DNA from: an uncultured bacterium
GTDB lineage: Bacteria > Patescibacteriota > Saccharimonadia > Saccharimonadales > Saccharimonadaceae
Direction: 5' to 3'
Assembly: GCA_900556165.1 (NCBI GenBank)
Contig: USNP01000042.1
Coordinates: 1-5,478 of the forward strand
DNA: 5,478 nucleotides
This document shows positions 1-5,478 of this stretch, piece by piece; within the stretch, counting starts at the first letter, position 1, and each line of letters starts with the position of its first letter. The notes beneath the pieces were generated by a model, which was given only the letters and a program-made list of their open reading frames with translations, was not told where the DNA came from and did not search any database. The position numbers and the translations under genes were made by a program.

Positions 1-2
1 TA

Positions 3-2381
3 CTATTTTGAAGATTTTTTGGTTTTTGAAACAGATTTTTTTGTAGTTTTGGTTGAAGTTTTTCGCTTTGCGTTTTTCTTGGTTGTGGTTTTTTTGCCAG
101 ATTTTCGAGATTTTGCAACTTCGAGTAATTCGCTCGCCTTTTCTTCTGTGATTTTTTCAATATCCAAATCTTTCGGTAGAATTGCTTTAATTTCACTATC
201 TGAAATATATTTTCGCCCAAAGCCACCGCGCGAAATTACGATTCCAGTTTTAAATTTTTTTAAAACTCGCTTTTCATCGGCTTTGAGTTTTTCTTCGTAA
301 AGCATTTGTGCCTCGGTTTCGTTAATTTCGAATGGTGACATCGGTTTAATGCTGACAAAAGTGTTTGCAATTTTAATATAAGGACCATATTGTCCAATAT
401 TTGCTATAATTTCTTGACCGTCAGATGTTTTTCCAACAGTCCGAGGCAAGAGGAACATTTTTAATGCGTTATCAAGGGAGACAGTTTCAATTTTTTCGCC
501 AGCAGGCATCGGTGCAAATTTAACTTCTTCGCCTTCTATTTTATTATCACCTAACTGAATCATTGGACCAAAACGACCAAAACGTGCAAATACTTTTCGG
601 CCAGTTTTTAGGTCGGTTCCGAGTTCGCGAGCTGGCGCAACTGCATTGCGGTCGATTTCGCCAGATTCCATGATTAATTTATGAAAAGGTTTATAAAAAT
701 CATCAAGAACAACAAGCTTTTTCTCCTTGCCAAGCGCAATTTTATCAAAATCATTTTCAAGATTTGCAGTCCAGCCATAATCAACAACTTGATTGAAATA
801 ATCGTTTAAAAAGTCACTCAAAACTTCACCACTTGGCGTTGGTAAAAGTTTTCCTTTGGTAGAACCAGTTTTTTCTTTAACAATTTCACGGATAATTTCA
901 TTTTTTGAAAGCTTAATTTGGATTGTATTGCGTGATTTTCCTTCGTTCTCGCCTTTTTCAGCATAACCTCGTGCTTGAATTGTATCGAGAATTGTGGCAT
1001 AAGTTGAAGGTCGGCCAATTCCTAAGTCTTCGAGCTTTTTCACGAGTGAACCTTCACTATAACGTGCTGGCGGTCGCGAGAAAACTTCTTTAGCGATAAT
1101 TTCGGAAAAATTTAAACTATCACCAGAGTTTAATTCTGGTAAAAATTCATCTTTTTTTCCACTCGCGTAAACTTTTAAAAATCCATCAAAAATAACAACC
1201 TCACCTTTGGCCTCAAAGAATTTATCACTATTCGAAATATCGATTTTGACAGTAGTTTTTTTAATCTGTGCTGGCGCCATTTGGCTTGCGAGTGTGCGAT
1301 TTCGAATTAAGGTATAAATCTTTTGTAAATCTTGACTTGTTGAGATTTTTTCATTCGCTATAACAGTTGGTCGAATTGCTTCGTGCGCTTCTTGTGCTCC
1401 GGTTGATTTCGTGGCAAAATTTCGTGCTTTATGATATTCTTTACCAAATGTATTTTTTATAAATTCTTCACTCGATTTGATTGCAAAACCACTCAAATTT
1501 ACACTATCAGTTCGCATATAAGTAATTTTACCGGATTGATAAAGTTTTTGCGCTGCTGCCATTGTGCTTTTGGCTGAAAATCCCAGTCGAGTATTAGCTT
1601 CTTGTTGAAGTGTTGAAGTTGTGAAAGGTGCACTTGGATTGCGGGTTCCAGGAGTTTTTGAAACATTTGAAACTGTAAATTCTGCTGATTTCAAGCTTTC
1701 GAGAAAATTATTTGCCGCTTCTTCACTTTCAAATTTTTTATTTAATTCAGCTTTCAGGATTTCGCCGGATTTTGGCACGATAAATTCGCCTGTAATTTTA
1801 AACGAACTTTTTGCACCGAATTTTTCAACTTCACGCTCGCGTTCTACAAGCAATCTAACCGCCGGACTCTGTACACGACCCGCACTTTTTCCGCCGGGAA
1901 CTTTTCTCCACACAACTGGGCTTAAATCAAAACCAACCAACCAGTCTAAAGTCTGGCGAGTTTGCTGTGCTTCAACCATTTTCATATCAATTGTTCGTGG
2001 ATTTTTGATTGCCTCCTCAATTGCTGTTTTGGTAATTTCATGAAAAACAATCCGTTTGGTTGTCTTTGGATTCAATTTTAAAACTTCGCAAAGATGCCAG
2101 GCAATCGCTTCACCTTCGCGGTCTTCATCGGTTGCGAGCCATACTTCATCCGCAGTTTTTACCGCTTTTCGAAGTTCAGCGACAACTTTTTTCTTACCCG
2201 GATCAATTTCGAAAGTAATTTTATATTTATTATTTGTCTCGATTGGGCGACCGCCATCTTTATTTTTTTTGGCGATCTGGCGAATATGCCCTACGCTCGA
2301 CATTACGGTAAAATCTTTACCGAGATATTTTTCGATAGTTTTCGCCTTAGCAGGGCTTTCTACGATTACTAAATTCTTCAT
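3..2381 (-). CDS. topA: DNA topoisomerase I (type IA), zinc-finger-less, with basic tail
   Basis: Relaxes negatively supercoiled DNA by cutting one strand through a 5'-phosphotyrosine link. The 792-residue protein opens with the Toprim domain: VESPAKA with catalytic Glu8, then TDEDREGEAIAWHL carrying Asp85, Asp87 and Glu89, which bind Mg2+. The core includes SAGRVQSPAV near 165-175. The active site ITYMRTDS has Tyr288 as nucleophile and Arg290 beside it. After about residue 585 there are no Cys4 zinc fingers; the only cysteine is Cys98. Instead there are glycine-rich C-terminal repeats of the Toprim-C type (about 588-612 and 650-671, with a weaker third at 709-727). A Lys/Ser/Thr tail follows, with 17 basic residues in the last 36. 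An in-frame ATG lies at 2402, but it sits inside the likely -10 element. The start at 2381 gives the canonical family N-terminus MKNLVIVESPAKAK and was chosen. The stop is TAG at 3-5. Identification is very secure. Confidence 0.97.
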   Translation of the reverse strand: MKNLVIVESPAKAKTIEKYLGKDFTVMSSVGHIRQIAKKNKDGGRPIETNNKYKITFEIDPGKKKVVAELRKAVKTADEVWLATDEDREGEAIAWHLCEVLKLNPKTTKRIVFHEITKTAIEEAIKNPRTIDMKMVEAQQTRQTLDWLVGFDLSPVVWRKVPGGKSAGRVQSPAVRLLVEREREVEKFGAKSSFKITGEFIVPKSGEILKAELNKKFESEEAANNFLESLKSAEFTVSNVSKTPGTRNPSAPFTTSTLQQEANTRLGFSAKSTMAAAQKLYQSGKITYMRTDSVNLSGFAIKSSEEFIKNTFGKEYHKARNFATKSTGAQEAHEAIRPTVIANEKISTSQDLQKIYTLIRNRTLASQMAPAQIKKTTVKIDISNSDKFFEAKGEVVIFDGFLKVYASGKKDEFLPELNSGDSLNFSEIIAKEVFSRPPARYSEGSLVKKLEDLGIGRPSTYATILDTIQARGYAEKGENEGKSRNTIQIKLSKNEIIREIVKEKTGSTKGKLLPTPSGEVLSDFLNDYFNQVVDYGWTANLENDFDKIALGKEKKLVVLDDFYKPFHKLIMESGEIDRNAVAPARELGTDLKTGRKVFARFGRFGPMIQLGDNKIEGEEVKFAPMPAGEKIETVSLDNALKMFLLPRTVGKTSDGQEIIANIGQYGPYIKIANTFVSIKPMSPFEINETEAQMLYEEKLKADEKRVLKKFKTGIVISRGGFGRKYISDSEIKAILPKDLDIEKITEEKASELLEVAKSRKSGKKTTTKKNAKRKTSTKTTKKSVSKTKKSSK

Positions 2382-2392
2382 AAGCTTAATAT

Positions 2393-2421
2393 ATTTTAAC
2401 ATACTAATAATATATATACAA
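2393..2421 (-). promoter_or_regulatory. Putative topA promoter (extended -10)
   Basis: Read on the minus strand, TTGTAT (2421-2416) is followed by a 17-bp spacer and TAAAAT (2398-2393). A TG dinucleotide one base upstream of the -10 makes it an extended -10. Transcription would start near 2386, only about 5 nt before the ATG at 2381, and no Shine-Dalgarno is present there. The -35 matches consensus at 3 of 6 positions and the -10 at 5 of 6. The site is predicted by eye only. Confidence 0.6.
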
Positions 2422-2427
2422 ACTTAT

Positions 2428-2456
2428 TTGAATAAAATCCTAAAATATGTTAAAAT
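2428..2456 (+). promoter_or_regulatory. Putative promoter of the small ORF (extended -10)
   Basis: TTGAAT (2428-2433), an exact 17-bp spacer, then TAAAAT (2451-2456) with TG at 2448-2449. The -10 element is identical to the one proposed for topA on the other strand. The two -35 boxes lie back to back with 6 bp between them. The predicted transcription start is near 2463, which leaves a leader of about 29 nt containing the ribosome binding site. Confidence 0.7.
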
Positions 2457-2477
2457 AATACAATCTTAGAACCTTAC

Positions 2478-2483
2478 AGGAGG
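2478..2483 (+). promoter_or_regulatory. Strong Shine-Dalgarno (AGGAGG) of the small ORF
   Basis: A full AGGAGG core, extended to AGGAGGA, sits 8 nt before the ATG at 2492, which is ideal spacing. It fixes the start of the small ORF. It also contrasts with the other three genes in the window, none of which has a recognisable strong ribosome binding site. Confidence 0.85.
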
Positions 2484-2491
2484 AAATAATA

Positions 2492-2755
2492 ATGAATATT
2501 GATGTTCTAAACAATAAGAAGCGTAAAATTCAAGATGAAATTTCGAAAAAAGAACGGATTCTGATGCTCGAACGTCAAAGTTACCGATTTTTTCGTCGGG
2601 CTGCTGTTTCACTATGGAATTACAGAAGTAATGGAATTTTTCTCTCAAGTAAAACACCAACTGAGAGGTTTTATATGAAAGAAATATTTTGTCTGAAGTG
2701 TTCATTAATCTTCACTAATGTTTTGATTGCTTTCGAAAAAATCAAATCTCATTAA
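2492..2755 (+). CDS. Hypothetical small protein, unrecognised; possibly frameshifted
   Basis: An 87-codon ORF ending in TAA. It lies between its own promoter and strong ribosome binding site upstream and an intrinsic terminator 7 nt downstream, so it looks like a monocistronic unit. I do not recognise the product. Residues 8-36 are highly charged and probably helical (rich in Lys, Arg, Glu). The middle is aromatic and basic, and the C-terminal part is more hydrophobic with a CLKC pair at Cys67 and Cys70. There is no signal peptide and no convincing membrane segment. The first 34 codons resemble neighbouring genes in usage (TCG-AAA, GAA, CGT). Later codons include AGA, AGG, ATA and two TGT, which are scarce in the neighbours. 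From T6 at 2588-2593 the +1 frame is also open, to a TGA at 2676-2678, so the true product could be a 61-residue protein if one base were lost. Translation of the 5' part is likely; the 3' part is uncertain. Confidence 0.55.
   Translation: MNIDVLNNKKRKIQDEISKKERILMLERQSYRFFRRAAVSLWNYRSNGIFLSSKTPTERFYMKEIFCLKCSLIFTNVLIAFEKIKSH
2641..2668 (+). other. Hairpin inside the small ORF
   Basis: CTCTC (2642-2646) pairs with GAGAG (2663-2667), and AGT (2648-2650) pairs with ACT (2660-2662). One A is bulged at 2647, the loop is 9 nt of A/C, and a T-G wobble can be added at the base. TTTTATAT follows directly, then an in-frame ATG at 2675. The GAGAGG on the 3' arm would serve as a Shine-Dalgarno for that ATG (6-nt gap), so the stem could hide it. 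A weak attenuator is another reading, and chance is possible. Confidence 0.35.
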
Positions 2756-2761
2756 ATTTTG

Positions 2762-2794
2762 ACCGCACGTATTTTTGTGCGGTTTTGCTTTTTT
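2762..2794 (+). terminator. Rho-independent terminator after the small ORF
   Basis: A perfect 7-bp stem, ACCGCAC (2762-2768) with GTGCGGT (2777-2783), encloses an 8-nt loop. It is followed by a T-rich tract (TTTGCTTTTTT, 2784-2794). It begins 7 nt after the TAA of the small ORF. No T-run lies on the other side, so it should act only in the rightward direction and separate the small transcript from the glycosyltransferase. Confidence 0.85.
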
Positions 2795-2813
2795 GAGCAA
2801 AATATGCTATAAT
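2785..2813 (+). promoter_or_regulatory. Promoter of the glycosyltransferase / ABC-F operon (leaderless)
   Basis: TG (2805-2806), one base, then a perfect TATAAT (2808-2813) forms a consensus extended -10. A weak -35, TTGCTT (2785-2790), lies 17 bp upstream inside the T-tract of the preceding terminator. Only 7 nt separate the -10 from the ATG at 2821, so the transcript should start at or within a base or two of the start codon. No Shine-Dalgarno can fit. Confidence 0.8.
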
Positions 2814-2820
2814 CAAGCTT

Positions 2821-4131
2821 ATGAAAATTGCAATTGCTTCTGACTTATTTTGGCCAATGATTAATGGAATTTCAGTTTTTTCGAAAAACTTGGCTGAGCA
2901 AATGACGGCACGCGGGCACGAAGTTGTGGTTTTTGCGCCGAGTCAAACTGGTGAATATTATATCGAAGAAGTTGATGGTTATCGTGTGGTTCGTTTAAGT
3001 TCTACTAACTTCCCTTTCTATCCAAATCAAACCGAAACTTTGCCCGAGCCTCGCAAAATCGCAGGTGGAAGAATTACTGTGCCACGAATCTATCTTCATA
3101 ATGGCTATCGACTTTCTCTTCTTCCAATCCGTGAAATTCGCAAATTCTGTAAAGAAAACAATTTCATACCAGATGTTTCGCATATTCAATTGCAACTTTT
3201 TGTTGGTCAAGCGATGATTGATTTTTCGCGAAAACATAATATTCCAGTTGTAATTACGAATCATTCCAGCCCCGAAAACCTCTTTGATAATTTAAAAATG
3301 CTCGCACCACTTTCGCCGATTATTAATCGCACGGTTTTGCTCTATACTAAGCGTTTTGCGCTTCAAGCTGATTATGCTACGATGCCAACTCGCCAAGCAA
3401 TTGAGCGTCACTTTCGAAATCCTGAAAAAGCTAAAATGCCGATTGAGGCGGTTTCGAACGGGATTGATTTGAGCCGTTTTACGCCCAAAAAACCCTCGAA
3501 AGAATTTTATGAAAAATTCAATCTGTCAGAAAAAACACCAATTGTGATGAATATTGGTCGCGTTGATGCTGAAAAACATATTTCAACGTTGATTTTGGCT
3601 TTTAACGAAGTTTTGAAAACAAACAAGGCTGCACAATTAGTTATCGTTGGTGACGGGACGGATCGCCCTAACCTTGAGAATCTAGTTTATAAATTGGGTA
3701 TTTCGAAAAATGTTCGTTTTATGGGTACGCAACTTGGCGAAGATTTAGTGAATTTCCACCGAGCCGCAACTGTTTTTATTTCTGCCAGCCCAACCGAAAC
3801 TCAAGGGATTGTATTTTTAGAAGCAGCCGCTTGCGGTAAGCCGGTTGTTGGTGTTGATGTTGGTGCAGTTAAAGAAATCTGCCAAGATGGCATAAATGGT
3901 TTTTTGTGCGAAACCGATAATGTTGAACAAATCTCTGAAAGTATTTCGAAAATTTTGGACAATAAAAAACTTGCCTCTAAATTTTCGAAAAATGGCCTGG
4001 AAATTATTAAGCATCACGATTTGAATTTCACGATTTCAAAGTTTGAGGAAATCTATAATTTTGTGATTGAAAAGAAAAAGAATGAGCCGCGAAATTGGAT
4101 CGATAAATTTTCGCAAAAGTTAAAGAAGTAG
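2821..4131 (+). CDS. GT4 family glycosyltransferase, diacylglycerol glucosyltransferase-like
   Basis: A complete 436-residue GT-B fold, retaining glycosyltransferase of family GT4. It would transfer a sugar from a nucleotide donor to an acceptor at the inner face of the membrane. The N-terminal acceptor domain starts with MKIAIASDLFWPMINGIS, the usual strand plus glycine loop. The interdomain SNGID motif is at 212-216. The donor domain has IGRVDAEKH (245-253, Arg247 and Lys252 expected at the phosphates), IVGDG (275-279), and the E-x7-E motif from Glu326 to Glu334 within TETQGIVFLEAAACGKPVV. The TETQG wording and overall layout best match the branch containing diacylglycerol glucosyltransferases and related mannosyltransferases. 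The acceptor-side motif usually read as HTHTPF is here HIQLQL (121-126), and the usual YHT is NHS (147-149), so the acceptor may differ. The basic C-terminus with WIDKFSQKLKK could bind membrane. It is first in an operon with the ABC-F gene. The family call is firm; the substrate is a guess. Confidence 0.94.
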   Translation: MKIAIASDLFWPMINGISVFSKNLAEQMTARGHEVVVFAPSQTGEYYIEEVDGYRVVRLSSTNFPFYPNQTETLPEPRKIAGGRITVPRIYLHNGYRLSLLPIREIRKFCKENNFIPDVSHIQLQLFVGQAMIDFSRKHNIPVVITNHSSPENLFDNLKMLAPLSPIINRTVLLYTKRFALQADYATMPTRQAIERHFRNPEKAKMPIEAVSNGIDLSRFTPKKPSKEFYEKFNLSEKTPIVMNIGRVDAEKHISTLILAFNEVLKTNKAAQLVIVGDGTDRPNLENLVYKLGISKNVRFMGTQLGEDLVNFHRAATVFISASPTETQGIVFLEAAACGKPVVGVDVGAVKEICQDGINGFLCETDNVEQISESISKILDNKKLASKFSKNGLEIIKHHDLNFTISKFEEIYNFVIEKKKNEPRNWIDKFSQKLKK

Positions 4132-4132
4132 T

Positions 4133-5478
4133 ATGATTCTTGGTGTTCAAATTACTGAAAAATCTTTTGGCGACAAAAAACTTCTTGAAAATATTAAATT
4201 TAGTATTAATGAAGGTGAAAAAGTCGGATTAATTGGGCGAAATGGGATTGGAAAATCCACGCTTTTTGGAATTTTACTCGGTCACGATCAGGATTTTTCG
4301 GGCGAAGTAATCTTTCGAAAAGGATCTATCGTCGCCAGTACTCAGCAGGAATATTCAAGCGTTGGCGAGCAAACTGTGCTTAATTTTATTCTGAATGATC
4401 TACCGGAATACGCTCACCTTTCGAAACTTTTGCGTGAATTGCCTGAAAAAATGGGTGAAAATATGGCTTTAATCGAAAAGTATACTGACGCGCTAAATCG
4501 TTTTCAAGAGAAAAATTTTCACTTTATTGAAGATAGAATTCGAGCAGAACTTCGCGATTTTGGGCTTGAAAATTTTGAAAATCGTCAAATGAAAACACTT
4601 TCGGGTGGTCAAAAACGCTTAGTTGATACAATTAAAATTATTCATTCGAAAGCTAATTTGGCGCTTGTTGATGAGCCAACTAACTTTATGGATTCTTATG
4701 CGAAGAGTCGTTTTTTAAACTGGATGAATAATTCAAACGAGGCGGTTTTAGTGATTACGCATGATCGCGATGTGCTTTCGAAAGTTGATAGAATTATTGA
4801 GATTCGCGATGGTAAAAGCTATATTTTTAAAGGAAACTATGATGATTATTTGCGAATAAACATGTTTTCAACTACAAATCAAATTCAGGATTTTGAAAGT
4901 GTTCAGCGGAGAATTTCAAATCTGAAAGATAAAGTCCGTGAATATCAACGAATGAAAGAAAAATCGCGCTCTTCATCGACGATCCAGCGTTTTAAGCGTC
5001 TTGAAAATTCTGCACGAAATGAGCTTGCTGAATTGGAAGAAATTGACAAGCCAAGTTTTTGGATTGATCAAGAAAATGTTGAAAATCTTGATTTCAAGGC
5101 TGCAAAATCTTATGATAAGTTTAAGGCAAGAAATGTTAAAATTGGGATTAAGAATGAACTAACGCGCTCAATGCGGAGCTTAGTTCGAGTTGAAAATTTG
5201 GCGCTTGGTTATGGTTCTCTCGAAGACGCTTTGGAGGGTAAAAATAATGCTAAAATACTTTTTGAAGATTTAAATTTTAATCTTAAGGTTGGCGGAATTT
5301 TAGAAATTTTTGGGCGAAATGGCACTGGAAAAACTAGCTTGATTAAAACAATTTTTGGCACAAAAAAGCAAAAGGCTGAAATTTATGACGGAGCAATTTT
5401 TCTTGATGAAACCGCAAAAATTGGAATTTATCAGCAAGAAATTGATGCGGAATTTTTTGAAATGAATTTAAAAGATGC
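4133..5478 (+). CDS. ABC-F family ATPase, partial (3' end outside the window)
   Basis: A soluble duplicated ABC ATPase with no membrane segments. Members bind the ribosomal E site, and some relieve stalled or antibiotic-bound ribosomes. The 448 complete codons present cover the first nucleotide-binding domain: Walker A GRNGIGKS (35-42), Q-loop near Gln71-72, signature LSGGQKR (156-162), Walker B ALVDEPTN (177-184, Glu181 catalytic) and switch His210. A charged, probably coiled-coil interdomain linker (about 245-345) follows, then the start of the second domain with Walker A GRNGTGKT (394-401). The position after DEPTN usually reads HLD; here it is FMD. About 80-120 residues with the second signature and Walker B should lie beyond the edge. 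The ATG lies one base after the TAG of the glycosyltransferase, with only a weak AGAAG upstream, so translation is probably coupled. The family is certain. The sequence alone does not decide between a housekeeping translation factor and a resistance-type protein. Confidence 0.95.
   Translation, partial: MILGVQITEKSFGDKKLLENIKFSINEGEKVGLIGRNGIGKSTLFGILLGHDQDFSGEVIFRKGSIVASTQQEYSSVGEQTVLNFILNDLPEYAHLSKLLRELPEKMGENMALIEKYTDALNRFQEKNFHFIEDRIRAELRDFGLENFENRQMKTLSGGQKRLVDTIKIIHSKANLALVDEPTNFMDSYAKSRFLNWMNNSNEAVLVITHDRDVLSKVDRIIEIRDGKSYIFKGNYDDYLRINMFSTTNQIQDFESVQRRISNLKDKVREYQRMKEKSRSSSTIQRFKRLENSARNELAELEEIDKPSFWIDQENVENLDFKAAKSYDKFKARNVKIGIKNELTRSMRSLVRVENLALGYGSLEDALEGKNNAKILFEDLNFNLKVGGILEIFGRNGTGKTSLIKTIFGTKKQKAEIYDGAIFLDETAKIGIYQQEIDAEFFEMNLKD

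Noticed and set aside
19..110. Low-complexity T-rich stretch as a possible terminator or repeat
   Set aside because: It is the complement of the lysine-rich tail codons of topA and forms no convincing hairpin.
2382..2402. Upstream in-frame ATG at 2402 as the topA start, adding seven residues
   Set aside because: It overlaps the proposed extended -10, has no ribosome binding site, and the seven added residues precede the canonical type IA N-terminus that begins at 2381.
2401..2420. AT-rich TATATATA stretch as a possible origin or repeat
   Set aside because: It is short, has no DnaA-box cluster or iteron structure around it, and is explained by the divergent promoters.
1621..2469. Long rightward open frames opposite topA, and leftward ones opposite the glycosyltransferase
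   Set aside because: They are antisense shadows of well-supported genes, lack ribosome binding sites, and translate to biased sequences with no recognisable motif.
2466..2705. Leftward 79-codon open frame across the small ORF
   Set aside because: No Shine-Dalgarno or promoter is seen for it, it ends within the divergent promoter's transcript leader, and the rightward strand carries all the expression signals.
1..5478. Alternative genetic code with UGA as sense, as in some CPR lineages
   Set aside because: All three large genes are open without any in-frame TGA, and glycine and tryptophan use ordinary GGN and TGG codons.

Overview
The window is AT-rich and compact, and reads with the standard bacterial code: no in-frame UGA is used as sense, and the stops are TAG, TAA and TAG. 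Three features suggest a small-genome, host-associated bacterium of the Patescibacteria/CPR type, perhaps Saccharibacteria: a topoisomerase I without zinc fingers, ultra-short intergenic regions, and genes that begin almost at their transcription start. This placement is an inference from style and family resemblance, not a proof.

Layout. A complete topA (DNA topoisomerase I) runs leftward from 2381 to 3. An 110-bp divergent region (2382-2491) separates it from a rightward block. That region holds two back-to-back promoters whose -35 boxes are 6 bp apart and whose extended -10 elements are identical. The first rightward gene is a short orphan ORF (2492-2755, 87 codons) with a near-perfect Shine-Dalgarno sequence. 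A clear intrinsic terminator follows it at 2762-2794. A second promoter overlaps the terminator's T-tract and drives a complete GT4 glycosyltransferase (2821-4131). One base after the glycosyltransferase stop an ABC-F type double-ATPase gene begins (4133) and runs off the right edge.

How the genes work together. The glycosyltransferase and the ABC-F gene form a tight operon and are probably translationally coupled. The glycosyltransferase most resembles the diacylglycerol glucosyltransferase-like branch of GT4, so a role in membrane glycolipid synthesis is plausible. ABC-F proteins act on the ribosome, so the pairing need not mean a shared pathway. topA is housekeeping.

The most interesting parts are non-standard. 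The topA and glycosyltransferase starts appear leaderless or nearly so, with the same AAGCTT directly before ATG. The small ORF differs in having a strong ribosome binding site, an internal hairpin, and a second open frame that suggests either a frameshift or an unusual translation arrangement. I saw no tRNA, rRNA, CRISPR array, insertion sequence or attachment site. I did not find a clear new multi-gene system here.
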